The position numbers and the translations under genes were made by a program. A stretch of DNA of 64,000 nt from Platerodrilus igneus (lineage: Eukaryota > Arthropoda > Insecta > Coleoptera > Lycidae), in NCBI GenBank assembly GCA_036346225.1, contig JARFIW010000588.1, positions 5,275,501 through 5,339,500 on the forward strand, given 5' to 3'. Every line of letters starts with the position of its first letter. The first letter of the stretch is position 1. Shown here in pieces: positions 1-11,316 of this stretch. The notes under the pieces were generated by a model that was given only the letters and a program-made list of their open reading frames with translations, ran no database searches and was not told the DNA's origin.

Positions 1-175
1 TAAAGCTTTTCCCTTTTAAGTAGAAACACCCCCATACCTAATAATAGAGCAAAACTTTGTGCAACCAAAGAGACGTAACTAGGAATGCAAATGGGTTATA
101 CCAAGTAGTGTTGCTTTTTTTTGCAAATGAGACAGCAAGACAAAGGACAAACAGTACTTTGTAGAATACTACGAA

Positions 176-726
176 ATGCGAGGAAACCTAGTTGCTGGAG
201 AAAAAAATGTATTGAATTCTCTTCTCGTTGACACAAAGGGAGTTTTGCTGCCCCTTCTGCGCGTAAAACTGGAACCGATCATAAACTTTGTTAAAGCTTT
301 AAATAAAGATGGTGAAGGATTCCGATATTTGAGAGAGAAGTTTCCCATTCCGAATGAGGCAGATATAGAAGAGGGGATTTTAATTGGGCCGCAAATTTGT
401 CACATTAAAACAGTCCGAGATCGAAGCTGCAGCATGGGTATCATTTAAAGAGGTGTGTTCCAATTTCTTGGGAAATACAAAGGCAAAAACTTACGTACAG
501 ATTGTGAGTTTTTAATTTCCGCATATAGCGATATGGGGTGCAACATGCTTTTGAAGATTCATTTTTTCGTTCGCATATGGACTTTTCCCCCGCAAATCTA
601 GAGTCTGTGAGTGAGGAACATGATAAATGGTATCATCAAGATATTATATATACTGAAAACCTATACGGGAAGTGGAGCCTCATAATGCTCACAGAGTATT
701 GTTGGAGCCTAATCAAGGATGCTTAA
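176..726 (+). pseudogene. Relic of a transposon-associated protein found repeatedly in arthropod genomes
   Basis: Two reading frames carry adjacent parts of one protein. The first (176-448) contains NFVKALNKDGEGFRYLREKF and GILIGPQI. The second (538-726) contains SHMDFSPANLESVSEEHD, YHQDI and MLTEYCWSLIKD. I recognise this order of motifs from memory as a protein present in many copies in insect and other invertebrate genomes and carried by mobile DNA, but I cannot name the transposon family. A stop at 446-448 and a frame change near 540 break the frame. The N-terminal part is not recognisable in bases 1-175. It is a dead fragment rather than a host gene. Confidence 0.55.
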
Positions 727-730
727 GAGG

Positions 731-1247
731 CACCCTACAGTCAAAAATTGCATGTAAAAAAATTTGAGATGCGATAGTGACGTGGTATGCATAATTTGTT
801 TTATAACAAATGTAGCCCTTACATAAAAAAAAAACGTTCCACTATAAAAATATGAATAAGTTTTGACTACAGACTGATAGAAAAATTCGGTTGAGAGATT
901 TGTTATCAGCGGGAAGAATCCTATATGAAGCACCGATCGCACATTAGGAAACAAAAAAAATTACAATTTGTTGTTCAGTGTCTTCAAAGACGCGCGTCAT
1001 TCACTCGAACATGTATATTGTATGAAAAATACAGACTTAGCTTAGCTCCATGCTGTTGCCAACTCTGTCCTATTTAGTTAGATTTTCTGTTACAAATTAA
1101 CCAGATTTCCATCGGTTTCCATATATTTCTTATTTTGGATTGCCATTTATAAACTACTTATGGAGGCCCTCTAAAATCAGAGGCATATTCGATTTTTTTA
1201 ATGAGAGCCGCCTGCTAATGATATTTCAAATTTTTTGACTGCGGAAT
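731..1247. other. No gene or named element recognised
   Basis: This AT-rich stretch lies between the transposon relic and the target duplication of LINE A. The only open frame, on the minus strand at 709-954, has no recognisable motif. I see nothing else in it. Confidence 0.5.
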
Positions 1248-1259
1248 AAAAACTTTAAT
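1248..1259. repeat. Target-site duplication of LINE A, 3' side of the element
   Basis: The sequence AAAAACTTTAAT occurs here and again at 10560-10571, exactly where the homology between LINE A and LINE B stops. Confidence 0.85.
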
Positions 1260-2400
1260 CATCATCATTAGGTCTTCAGTCCTAAAACTGGTCAGACGCG
1301 TACCCTCATTGTTTCTTATTCTGTGCTAACCTACACATTTGCCTGAAATTTGCAGTCTGCATATATTACTATCACATCTAGGTCTACATCTACCTCCCTT
1401 TTCCAATCTCTGCTTGTAATATATCCCATACTATTCTCCAAAAAGCTTTAGAACGTATTCTGCCCTTCTATTTCTCCTATTTTTTTCCGCAGATCTCCTC
1501 GTTCCCCTACTATTTCTATAACCTGTTTGTTATTAACTTTGTCTGTCCATGCTATCATCCTCATACATCTGAAGCACAGCCGGTGGCTACCAAGTTCCCA
1601 CATTACTTGAATATTTGCCAATTGAATATTTTTTCCAAAATATTTTTTGCATAGTCAACATTAGTTGCAGATATTTCACAGCCAACACTTGTAGTTGTTT
1701 ATAGGAATCATCAGATTTGTCTGCGGTTATTTTTTCGTCATTAGGTTTTCTGTCTCAAAACTGGTTGGGCACGTATCTGCACTTATCTATATTCTGAGCT
1801 AGCTTACACAGTTCCCTGAAATTCTCACACCACCAATATACAGTTTGATTCCCCTATTTCATTGAGATTCAGTAAAGGGGGTTAAGCAGTCTGTGGCTGC
1901 CAAGATTCCCAACACTTAGACATTTGACGAATTAATAGGTTTCCAGTAAATCCTTTCATTCAATTAACATTATTCGAGAATATTACCTGTAGTTGTTTAT
2001 AATAATCATCATGTTTAAGTATAGTTACTTTTTCGTCATTAGTTTATCCATCTTGGGACTGGTTGGATACGTACCTTCAATGATTTCTATTCTAAACCAG
2101 CCTACACATTTCCCTGAAATTTCTGCAGCCGACATCTTTCATTATCTGTGTGCAATAGTCTAACCTAGGTCCACCTTTATTTCTCATTTTTCCTATCTCT
2201 GCTTCTAATATATTCCTCACTATTCCCTCATGCCTTAGTATCTGGCCTATCATCCTATCTCTCCTATTTTTTACCGTTTTCCACATATTTCTTTCTTCCC
2301 CTGCCGTTTTTAGTACATCTTCGTTCATAACTTTGTCTGTCCATGATATCTTCATCATACGTTTGTAGCATCACAGATCAAAGGCTTGTAGTTTCTCAAA
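1260..2400 (-). repeat. Three tandem copies of the LINE 3' end
   Basis: Three blocks start with a related CATTAG...CTGGTTGG-type sequence, read on the plus strand at about 1267, 1738 and 2036. Each then runs through the same C-terminal and 3'-end sequence. The copies at 1260-1620 and 2036-2390 are long and the middle one (1738-1975) is short. All are diverged from each other. The third holds the best open frame of the C-terminal domain. LINE B repeats the first two blocks in the same order, so the multiplication predates the split of the two copies. Confidence 0.7.
2092..2358 (-). pseudogene. LINE A C-terminal domain
   Basis: The 88-residue frame holds ISWTDKVMNEDVL, RRDRMIGQILRHEGI and a GGPRLDY...DVGC segment. 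This matches the basic tail that follows the reverse transcriptase in many insect endonuclease-type LINEs, where the pattern is W-G-[HQ]-x-L-R-H then a glycine- and arginine-rich stretch. The catalytic domain that should precede it is missing. The frame itself is open. It has no independent function. Confidence 0.65.
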
Positions 2401-2559
2401 GTCAAAGTGCTATTTCCGTTTCATTTTTCAAATTTTTAAATTTAAGTGCGGCCTTCATAATTACGATGTCGTGGTCAGTGTCTATATCTGCTTCTGTGTA
2501 GCTTCTACAGTCTTTTACTTGATTCCTAAACCGTTGTCTAACAAGAATGTAATCTATTT

Positions 2560-2564
2560 GATAT
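2560..2564. repeat. BEL target-site duplication, left
   Basis: GATAT sits directly before the 5' LTR and recurs at 9557-9561 directly after the 3' LTR. Confidence 0.9.
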
Positions 2565-2973
2565 TGTTACGTCATCATCAAACAATTCAGTATTTGTGAC
2601 AATAAATACCCTCAGTGCGTTCACCCTACAGTTTAGTGAAACATTCATATACCGGCAGTGAGTGCGTAAAGTGACAGTTGCATTCGAACCCTTGCAAAAG
2701 ACGGTCGTGTGAGAGCTTTTGAAAGCGACACCGACATCACCCGGACGAGCGTGCTTTCGGTTGTCCGTCAAAGGCTTTTGTGTGTGAACGTTATTGCCCA
2801 CAGCGGCACAGGATAAAAGGTATTTATACCCTTTATTAAGTAGTTTGGTGTAGTTGTAGTTATTACATAACCGCTCCACTGCTATCGTTATTGCTTGCAA
2901 AAAGCAATTGGTCCTTCCCTGTAATTAGCATATCTTTATCAATTTATATCATCTCCTTAAACCCAGCAAGCCA
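2565..2973 (+). repeat. BEL 5' LTR
   Basis: The 409-bp LTR starts TGTTACGTCATC and ends CAAGCCA. A TATTTATA motif near 2820 may be its core promoter. It matches the 3' LTR over its full length with a few substitutions and a 2-base length difference near the start. The open frame on the minus strand of both LTRs is a chance frame. Confidence 0.92.
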
Positions 2974-2974
2974 T

Positions 2975-2992
2975 TGGTCCTATAAGTCGATC
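2975..2992 (+). other. BEL primer-binding site
   Basis: TGGTCCTATAAGTCG follows the 5' LTR after one base. The leading TGG pairs with the CCA end of a tRNA. I cannot say which tRNA is used. Confidence 0.55.
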
Positions 2993-3733
2993 CGAATTAA
3001 CTAGTCCTATGGTATACGCATGTCCTAAATTAAATATCATTTTGCACACCAGCGAGCTTTAAGTAATGATTTAGCTTTAAATTTGTGTTCAAACCCCACA
3101 TGTAGCGGGTTAAAATGTGTAAATATTATTTATACTGTCTTTAAAATTAAATAAGCGATTTGACGTAATTAAACCAACAAGCGTTTAGTTGCAAATAAAT
3201 ATTTTAATATAAAATTTGTTAGTTTTCAGTTGTAAATTTATTTTAGCGGTATAAAGCACACAGCAACCTGAAAATTATAGTCGCTTTATACTTCTTAAAT
3301 AAGAAAGGAAAGGGATTTGCTTTGTATTTAAAAGCCATTGCACGCTTTTGTATTACACACAAACCTGCTCGGTTTGTAAACGTAAAATATTTAATACATC
3401 TGCAGAGTAATAAGGTTGTAAAGCTGCATCTTTCGGCAAATATGTTAAGCCACATGTTTTAAACGTTCCTGTGATTTTTTGAGGGTAAAGGCCGACCGTA
3501 ACCGTAAGCTGTAAATCCTATCTTCACGCTTTGTTTGACAAACCCTTGTTTTCGACGTCTCGTTTTAAGACCACATTGCAGGATAATAGTCATAAAACGT
3601 GATTTATTGGTTTATACGCTGTCTTACCTTTTCGTGCCTTGAATAACCCATAATATTTAATATTTCTCATCGCACATCTGACCGGTACCGTTTTACAACA
3701 TTTTATTGTAGATCTTTCAAAATAACTTTGAGA
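2993..3733 (+). other. BEL untranslated leader
   Basis: About 740 bp separate the primer site from the gag start. It is AT-rich and has no plus-strand ORF of note. Confidence 0.6.
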
Positions 3734-5403
3734 ATGGCTCCCAAGAAAATACAGGTAGCCGAACTAGAATTGCTGAAAACACGTATTATAGAAATGTTTG
3801 AGCTTTGTAATACTATACAAAGTGACCCAAGTTTAAAAACGTTGTTCCTTATTCAAACAAGGGGAGTAACTGACCTTTATGCAAATTTCAACAAAATTTT
3901 AATTGCTGTCTTAGCTTCATGTGACGAGGTAGAATCATTAACTTACAACGCTTTACGGAAGGAAGTAGATTCCGCTTATTTTTTCATACTGCTGCATCTC
4001 GAAACGATGCAAGAAACGCGGGCACAAATTACGGAAAATGCTCCAAGCAGCACGGGATCAAAATTGTTACCCTTAAAACTCCCACTTTTTAATAATGAGG
4101 TAACGGAGTTCCCATCCATTATCGATTTATTTGACAGTCTGGTCTATAATAACGCGTCGCTGTCTAATATCGAAAAATTAAATTATCTTATCAGTTGCTG
4201 TACCGGGGAGTCTTTAAAAATCGTTAAATCTGTACCCATTTCTGGGGATAATTTATTATTTCCTATAACGCCTTGCGTGAGCGATTTAGCAACCCGCGTT
4301 TATTGGCAACTTTGCATTGGAAAGCAATGAAAGACTTTCCACCTTTAAAATCAGAAGACCCTAAGAAACTTAGGGCACTTATTGATTGTTTTTCAGAGAA
4401 CCTTGCTGTTCTAACTAACTTAAAGTTTCCCACTGAACATTGGAACTTTATTCTGGTCGATTGTCTTTTAGAAAAACTCGATCCGTTCACAAGAAAACGC
4501 TTCGAACTCCAATCGGATCCGAAGCAAATACCTAATTTCGAGGATTTGAGATATTTTTTAACTCAACAATGTGCAGCGTTGGAAACCTTTTCTTCAACCG
4601 CACCTGTTTCTTATTCGACGACTGTCCATACATCTCACACATCAGTGCCTAAGAAATCCTTAGCGTTTCAGTTTAAACCAAGAGTTTCTTCTAACGTAGT
4701 CTCACTGGACACACCAAGTAGCTCCAGTGACTCAAAGAATTCATTTTCGCACCATTGTCCTTTTTGCAAGGGCAATCACTTAATTTACAAATGTCAATCG
4801 TTTCTAAAGAAAACTCCGACAGAACGTTTCGACATTGTCAAACGCTTACGCCTTTGTTTAAATTGCTTACGAACAGACCATGCGTCCATGCAATGCAAAT
4901 CTTATAATTCCTGTCGAACTTGCGCCAAGCCGCATCATACCTTGCTACATTTTGAACCGCAACCTGCTTCTAGCCGTTCAGCTGAACCGATCGCTACACC
5001 TATGCATAAAAATGCCAATAGGACGCAGTCAGCCTCTCCTATTCCGGCAAATGTTTTGTCTTCACAGACGAATTCAAATCTTGGGGTGACTGTCTTACTC
5101 TCCACTGCTGTTGTGGAAGTTCAAGATCGTTCTGGTAGATACAAACCGATCAGGGTACTCTTAGACCCTGGCTCCCAAGCTAGCTTTATTCGAGACGATT
5201 GCGTGAGCAAACTTTGGCTTCCACTCATACGTTCTCAAGTTCCGATTTATGGACTTGGGCAGACAACTTCAGCAGTTAATAGAGGTGCCGTCAGCTGCAC
5301 TATTCGCTCTATGTTAGACTCTGAAAAATCTCTAGAAGTCACAACTTTTGTGCTTTCGTCAATATCTGGCAAATTACCTAGCGTTGAAGTTCCTAATAAT
5401 TAG
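3734..5403 (+). pseudogene. gag: BEL gag and protease, one frameshift
   Basis: The likely start is the ATG at 3734 (MAPKKIQVAELELL). The first frame runs to about 4265 and has the KLPLF...FDSLVYNNASLS and EKLNYLISCCTGESL segments of the gag domain typical of BEL elements. Near 4260 the homology moves to another frame that opens at 4273 (ALRERFSNP region) and runs to 5403. That frame has CPFCKGNHLIYKC and CLNCLRTDHASMQC zinc knuckles, then a protease segment LLDPGSQASFI. Aspartic proteases of this group normally have D-[ST]-G there, so the proline is a probable loss of activity. The frame ends at a TAG at 5401-5403 inside the protease. Gag packages the RNA and the protease processes the polyprotein. 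Confidence 0.85.
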
Positions 5404-6900
5404 GGAACACTTATGCGGCCTGCACTTTGCAGACCCGACCTGGAACTCCCCAGGAACCATTGACATGCTTCTTGGAGCAGATGTTTATCCGTTCATCATC
5501 AATGGCGGTGTTATACATGGCAAGTTTCTTCAGCCTGCCGCCATAAATACAATTTTTGGTTGGACTATTATTGGTCCCACAAAAAGCTTGCAGTCTGATA
5601 CTGTCCAAGCATTTTTTACTTCTGTAGAAAATCCTATCGACCAGACCCTAAGGCGGTTTTGGGAAATAGAAAAGTTGCCATCCAAGCCTTATACTTCTCC
5701 GGAAGAAGAAAAGGCAGATTTGATTTTTGAAAACACGTTTTCTCGTGACCCTAGCGGTCGTTTTATTGTTGCGTTACCGTTCAACGATACTTTGCCCGTT
5801 TTTGATAATTGCTTTGAGATGGCTAAAAAAAGACTATTTTCGTTGGAGCGCAAATTGCATGCTCAACCGGAGCTACGCGCCCAATACAACAATTTCATGC
5901 AGGACTATCTTAATGCGGGTCATATGGCATTACTCGATTCTCCGCCCGTTGGGAACGATAATTATTTTTTACCCCATCACCCTGTGTTTAAAGAAGAAGG
6001 TCATACTTCTAAAATTCGTGTGGTTTTTGACGCCTCTGCAAAGGCTAAAAACAACGTGTCACTTAATGACACTCAATTGGCTGGACCTAGTCTCCAAAAT
6101 GACATTTCGTCAATCTTACTTAAATTTCACCCTCATCGTTTCGTTTTTACTTGTGATGTTCGCCAAATGTATCGACAAATTTTGGTTACCGAAAAACATC
6201 GAAAGTTTCAATTAATTGTTTGGCGGTTCTCCGCAGAAGAGCCCATTCAGACTTATCAGCTTAATACAGTGACCTATGGTATTAAGTCATCGCCTTATCT
6301 AGCATTAAAAACCCTTCAGCAATTAGCCATTGACGAAGGCAAAAGGTTTCCGTTAGCCGCTGAGGCTATACGGTCAAATCTATATATTGATGATTTCGTC
6401 GCCGGTGGAGGTTCTATACAATCGGCCCGCGAAATTAAAGATCAACTTATCCGACTTTTACTTTTGGCTGGTTTTGAACTTCGAAAATGGAGTTCTAATT
6501 CAACTTCTATTTTGGAAGACATTCCGTCAGATTTTTGCCAATATACTTCTCTCGATTTCGATTCTGACGAATCAATAAAAATATTAGGTCTTCAATGGTC
6601 ACCTACAGAAGATATTTTCTCATTTCGGGTTAAACCATTAAAGCCAATATGTACAAAGCGCAACATACTTTCGCAAGTTGCCAGAATATATGATCCATTA
6701 GGGTTTTTAGCCCCACTAACACCTTTTGCAAAACGCCTAATCCAGCATCTGTGGATGTTAGGTTTAAATTGGGATGACATCCCACCAGCAGACATTTCGT
6801 CTCAATGGCAGCAGTATCAAGAAGAATTGCCGTTATTATCGTCATTAAAGTTACCACGTTGTTTACCCCTTCGGATCCTTTTACTTGTCATTTGCATGGG
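5404..6900 (+). pseudogene. pol: BEL pol: end of protease and reverse transcriptase
   Basis: After a frame change near 5400 the protein continues with LHFADPTWNSPGTIDMLLGA, the last part of the protease, then IFGWTIIGP. The reverse transcriptase follows, with IRVVFDASAKA, the DVRQMYRQI palm motif, YGIKSSPYLAL and the catalytic box LYIDDFVAGG. The connection domain has ILSQVARIYDPLGFLAPLT. All visible catalytic residues are present. The open frame that spans 5348-6922 loses homology near 6855, where RNase H continues in another frame. The enzyme copies element RNA into DNA in virus-like particles. Confidence 0.85.
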
Positions 6901-7634
6901 TTTTGCGATGCTAGCGAGGTAGGGTATGCAGCGGTAGTGTATTTCAGTTCATAAATCAAACTACTGGAGAAATAACTGTACAATTTGTAACCGCTAAAAC
7001 AAAAGTAGCTCCAATTAAGCGCATTTCAATTCCACGTTTGGAATTATGTGCCGCCGTTTTATTAACCGATTTACTTTCTTTTACCATTCGTTCTTATTAA
7101 GGCTTGATTGACATCTCCGATGTTTCAGCGTGGAGTGATTCTACGGTCGCTCTCACTTGGATACGTTCTCCACCTTTTCGTTGGAAAACTTTTGTGGCAA
7201 ACCGCGTTAGCCACATTCAAGAAATCATTGCACCTACTCGATGGTTTTATATTAAATCTTCGCATAATCCGGCTGATCCTGCATCTCGGGAATTAATGCC
7301 AAGCGCGGTTATTTTATGTTCGCTATGGTGGGTGGGGCCTGAATGGCTTCACTACCCTAGTGACTCGTGGCCGCCTCAACCAACATTGTCAACCTCAATT
7401 GCTGAGGTAACTACGGAAAAGAAGATCCTAACATTTGTCGCTCAAACAGATCCAAACGTCATTGACATTTTACTAAGTCGCTTTTCATCGTTATATAAAA
7501 TCCAAGGCATCGTGGCTTACATTTATAAATTTTCTAAACCCATGGCTCAACGTCATACGGGTCCCTTAACAGACATTGAATTACACAATGCTCTCATGAT
7601 TATCGTTCGGCATGTACAAAATGTTACATTTTAA
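6860..7634 (+). pseudogene. BEL RNase H
   Basis: Three frames carry consecutive pieces: FCDASEVGYAAVVYF near 6903, then TKVAPIKRISIPRLELCAAV near 7004, then WSDSTVALTWIRSPPFRW from about 7131. NPADPASREL follows near 7268. The Asp of FCDAS, the Glu of LELCAA and the Asp of WSDST match RNase H catalytic positions. Frame changes near 6940 and 7095 break the domain. Confidence 0.75.
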
Positions 7635-8902
7635 AAAAAAATAGCTTCGATCAAGGCAAACCGTAAATTACCTAAAAGCTTGCGAAAACTTTCTCCATTT
7701 GTTGATCCACAAAACTTCTTAAGAGTAGGTGGGCGCTTGACACATTCTTTGCTTTCCTATTCCGAAAAGTTTCCTGCGTTATTGCCTCAGCGGCACCGAT
7801 TAACCGAACTTATCATTCGGTCAACTCATGAAAGGTATTGCCATCCTGGTGTTAATACCACAGCGTATCTTATCCAACAGAATTTCTGGATCCTTTCTAT
7901 TAAAAATTCAATCCGAAGTTATTTATCATCATGTCATAGATGTTTCGTACCAAACCGGTCCTGGTAACTCCTCCTATGGGAGACCTACCGGCAGCACGTA
8001 TTACCCAAATCAAACCGTTCGGTATTGTTGGTGTTGATTTTGCTGGCCCTCTTTTAATAAAGGCTAACCGCCTACGAGGCTCTAAAACTCTTAAGGCCTA
8101 TATTTGTATTTTTGTTTGTTTTGCCACTAAGGCCGCACATATTGAACTTGTTTCGGATTTGTCGGCAGACGCGTTTCTTACCGCTTTGCGACGATTTATA
8201 GCACGTCGAGGACGCTGTTCTCAAATATTTAGCGATCGCGGTACTAATTTTGTAGGTGCCTATCGTCAGCTTACGAGTTATCTGCATAGTGCAGTAACCT
8301 CAGAAAGGATAAAGTGGTCGTTTAATCCACCTAGCGCCCCTCACTTCGGTGGCTTGTGGGAAAGCGGTGTTAAGTCGGTAAAGACACACCTAGCTCGCGT
8401 AATCGGCGAACAAAAACTTACCTTTGAGGAACTTTACACAGTTCTCACTCAAATTGAATCTGTTCTAAATTCAAGGCCACTCTGCGCTTTGAGTTCGGAT
8501 CCAAATGACTTGCGTTGCTTAACACCAGGTCATTTCCTAACTATGGAGCCTCTTTCTGCACCACCAGATGAGGACCATTCAACCAACGTTTTACCATTAA
8601 AGAGCAGGTGGAAACTCCTGCAAAAACTCCATCAAGATTTTTGGGCTCGCTGGAGCCATGAGTACTTACATACTCTGAACCAAAAGGTTAAATGGCACTC
8701 TAAAGTAGGTGTCCGACAAGTTGAAAAGGACACTATTGTCCTCATCAAGGACGACCAGCTTTCTCCACTTCAATGGAAGTTTGGTCGTATTATTAATACC
8801 TTTCCCGGTGCGGACGGTATTATACGTGTCGCGGAGATCAAAACTACTCATGGCACATTAAAACGACCTTTGGTCAAACTAGCGCCGCTACCGGTATTTT
8901 AA
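7635..8902 (+). pseudogene. BEL integrase
   Basis: The zinc-binding part lies at 7680-7967 (HERYCHPGVNTTAYLIQQNF and SSCHRC). A frame change near 7950 leads to the core at 7940-8902. That core has GVDFAGPLLI (first Asp), FSDRGTNFVG (second Asp) and HFGGLWESGVKSVK (Glu), so the D-D-E triad is complete. VLNSRPLCALSSDPNDL and the C-terminal VEKDTIVLIKDDQLSPLQW segment are typical of BEL/Pao integrases. The enzyme inserts the element cDNA. The stop is at 8900-8902, before the polypurine tract. Confidence 0.85.
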
Positions 8903-9137
8903 TTTTATTTTATGTTTAGATGTATATACACATTTCTTACATGTATAGTAGTATATTATTTTTACATATTTGCTTAGTTACATATATAAATATATATCTT
9001 TATTTTTGCATAGTTGGTAATATCGCTCGCTGTAGTGTACCACCCTATCTTTCGATACCTGTTTTCCTAGCAAGGTCAAATCCCATGTGATTTCCTTCAC
9101 CCAACCTACTTCCCTCCTTTTCAAAATTCTATGAATT

Positions 9138-9149
9138 TGGTGGGCGGTA
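9138..9149 (+). other. BEL polypurine tract region
   Basis: The sequence TGGTGGGCGGTA lies directly before the 3' LTR. The same GGTGGGCGGT block precedes the LTR of the second BEL relic at 43166. It would prime second-strand synthesis. Confidence 0.65.
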
Positions 9150-9556
9150 TGTTACGTCATCAAAACAATTCGATATTTGTGACAATAAATACCCTCAGTG
9201 CGTTCACCCTACAGTTTAGTGAAACATTCATATACCGGCAGTGAGTGCGTAAAGTGACAGTTGCATTCGAACCCTTGCAAAAGACGGTCGTGTGAGAGCT
9301 TTTGAAAGCGACACCGACATCACCCGGACAAGCGTGCTTTCGGTTGTCCGTCAAAGGCTTTTGTGTGTGAACGTTATTGCCCACAGCGGCACAGGATAAA
9401 AGGTATTTATACCCTTTATTAAGTAGTTTGGTGTAGTTGTAGATATTACATAACCGCTCCACTGCTATCGTTATTGCTTGCAAAAAGCAATTGGTCCTTC
9501 CCTGTAATTAGCATATCTTTATCAATTTATATCATCTCCTCAATCCCAACAAGCCA
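9150..9556 (+). repeat. BEL 3' LTR
   Basis: The 407-bp LTR starts TGTTACGTCATC, ends CAAGCCA, and is followed by the GATAT duplication at 9557-9561. Confidence 0.92.
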
Positions 9557-9561
9557 GATAT

Positions 9562-10273
9562 CTTTCTGTATCTCCTGGCATCTTCCACGTATATCGTCTT
9601 CTAGCATGATGTTGAAATAATGTGTTTGTGATGATTAAATTGTTCTTGTCGCAAAATTCTACCAGCCTATTTTCCCTGTCGTTTCTCGTGCCTAAACCAA
9701 ATAAACCTATTACCGCTCTTTCCGAACCCTCACCTACCACTGCATTAAAATTATTAAATTTTCATGTCCTTTACGTATCTTAATATGTCTTCAATATCTT
9801 TGTAGATCGCTTCTATCTCTTAGTCACTGTAGCTAGAGGTGGGCATGTATATTTGTATTATTACTGTGTTTACCGGTTTAGATTCTAATCTAATCATGAG
9901 TACTCTTTCGTTCTTTTGTAGGTAGTTTTCTACGCGTCGTCCTATCTTTTTTAGTATAACTATTCCCATACCCAAATTTCCTTCCTCTGCTCCTGTATGA
10001 ATTATCCTGAAGTCTCCACTCAAAAAATCTCCCGCCTCTGGCCACTGAACTAGACATTGTAGGGTCTAGTGCTAGCCTACTCATTTCCATTTGTAGGTTC
10101 TTTAGCTTATCTACTTGCTTCATACTTCTAACATTCCACGCTCCGAATCGCAAAATGTTCCCAACTCTTATTCTGGACTTTCCGATTGCATCCTCAAAAG
10201 TAGTCCCCTCCTGGAGATCCGAATGGGGGACTATTTTAACTCCGGAATCTTTTACTCCAGAGAATGCCATCAT
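9562..10273 (-). pseudogene. LINE A endonuclease domain, cut by the BEL 3' LTR
   Basis: Read on the minus strand, the frame starts MMAFSGVKDSGVKIVP. It continues with GAWNVRSMKQVDKL, an IHTGAEEGNLGMGI segment and a QIYMPTSSY segment that matches the APE-type endonuclease fold. Further on come LVEFCDKNNLIITNTLFQ and RRYTWKMPGD, the distal endonuclease motifs. At least one frame break lies between 9740 and 9820. The BEL element then interrupts it at 9561. On the other side of BEL the coding homology resumes at 2560 with DYILVRQRF. In life this domain nicks target DNA. Confidence 0.75.
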
Positions 10274-10559
10274 GTTTATTTCAATTTAGACACGCTGTGT
10301 ATTTGGAAGGTAATGTGGTGGTTTCCCGTTGCCTTCCACATCTTAGATTGCCATACCAACCCCTATAGTTTCTGCCAATCTAAGTACCGAAAGAGCCGCT
10401 GCCCTCTTTCGGGGACCTGTCTTAGTTTGGTTCCTTACTAACGACCCTACTACTTTGGTTGGACTTGTAGTTTGGCTCTTTAGCTCATTGGAACACGCAA
10501 GCCATTTCGCCTGTTCCGGTAATCTAGAACTTCGGCAGGTGCAGCTCCATTTGAAATGG
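10274..10559 (-). pseudogene. Upstream ORF conserved between the two LINE copies
   Basis: The minus-strand frame includes KWLACSNELKSQTTSP and a PRKRAAALSVLRLAETIGVG segment. It is about three-quarters identical to the frame at 16330-16547 in the same position of LINE B. It lies just upstream of the endonuclease ORF. I know no function for it. It could be a short ORF1 or only conserved untranslated sequence. The ORF as opened extends past the LINE edge into flanking DNA, so its real start is not known. Confidence 0.4.
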
Positions 10560-10891
10560 AAAAACTTTAATATGCCTTCAATATTGAAATAAATATTTGG
10601 AAGGTGATTGCAAATAAACGTTTCGATACTTAATATACCGAGTCCTCTAAAAAACGCAACAAGCATAAACTGTTGATCAATTTTAATAAAATTATCAAAA
10701 CATGACTATTTTGATAAAACAAAGTAATTATTAAAATTTAAATAAAATCTAGACATTCTTTTATTCTTGTTTTTGGTTTGTTTAATTTCTTTGTTGTCAC
10801 TTAGTATCAATTAATTGTAAACAAGTTATTAATGTGTAATAACTATCAAGTTTTCGAGTATTTGTCCAATATTGCTTTGTGCAAATTTAAA

Positions 10892-11305
10892 AATGCCAAG
10901 AGTTTGACAATGTGTAAATTATCGGCAACTAAATGATTTTGAACGTGGCCATATTCTTGGTATGACAGAGGCTGAACTTTCGTTTAGAGATATTTCTGAC
11001 CGTGTAAATCGTGATTACGCAACAGTGGCAAAATTTTGCTTCAGATGATCCGATGAAGGGGTTCAACAACGCCGTCTTGGATCTGGCCGTCCTCAGGTGA
11101 CTACAAATTATGAAGAATGCCGTTTAAGATTTATTTTCATAAGAGAATGATTTTCAACAACTTGGTCAATTGCAATAGACTGGACGGAATGTGCAAGACA
11201 GAATGCCAATGTCCTTTGTTTATTGCCGGATAAAATCTTATAGATTGTATTCGTACTGTCCATTTTTCTATCTCCCTCGTAGTTCACTTCACCGTATCCG
11301 CAGAC
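10892..11305 (+). pseudogene. Tc1-like transposase, N-terminal part
   Basis: The frame begins MPRV and continues NYRQLNDFERGHILGMTEAE and LSFRDISDRVNRDYATVAKF, a helix-turn-helix DNA-binding segment. RRLGSGRPQVTTNYE follows, the usual link to the second helix-turn-helix. Stop codons occur at the fifth codon and twice later, so it is a pseudogene. It stops where LINE B is inserted. Confidence 0.8.
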
Positions 11306-11316
11306 TAAAATGGAGC

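Larger units (their letters stand above)
2565..9556 (+). mobile_element. BEL/Pao LTR retrotransposon, nearly full length
   Basis: The element is 6992 bp, begins TGTTAC and ends AAGCCA. The 5-bp target duplication GATAT lies at 2560-2564 and 9557-9561. The empty site can be read in LINE B near 14006 as TTTGATATCTTCC. Order of parts: LTR, primer site, leader, gag with zinc knuckles, protease, reverse transcriptase, RNase H, integrase, polypurine tract, LTR. The order and the wording of the motifs are those of the BEL/Pao group. Only about eight differences separate the LTRs, so insertion was recent, yet the coding part has several frameshifts. A copy moved in trans, or assembly errors, would explain this. 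Confidence 0.95.
1260..10559 (-). mobile_element. LINE A: internally deleted non-LTR retrotransposon split by a BEL element
   Basis: The element reads on the minus strand from its 5' end at 10559 to a 3' tail of ATGATGATG at 1260. A perfect 12-bp direct repeat, AAAAACTTTAAT, flanks it (1248-1259 and 10560-10571). Without the BEL insertion it is about 2.3 kb. In order it holds a short upstream ORF, an APE-type endonuclease, a junction that skips the whole reverse transcriptase, a C-terminal domain and extra copies of the 3' end. The microsatellite-like tail and the endonuclease type recall RTE-like LINEs, but I do not assign a clade. LINE B is a second copy that keeps the reverse transcriptase. 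Confidence 0.85.

Noticed and set aside
2538..2900. Minus-strand ORF of 120 residues, also at 9160-9483
   Set aside because: Both lie within the BEL LTRs, antisense to the element, and show no protein motif.
10115..10441. Plus-strand ORF over the LINE A endonuclease, and the similar one at 16089-16355
   Set aside because: They are antisense shadows of the LINE endonuclease region.
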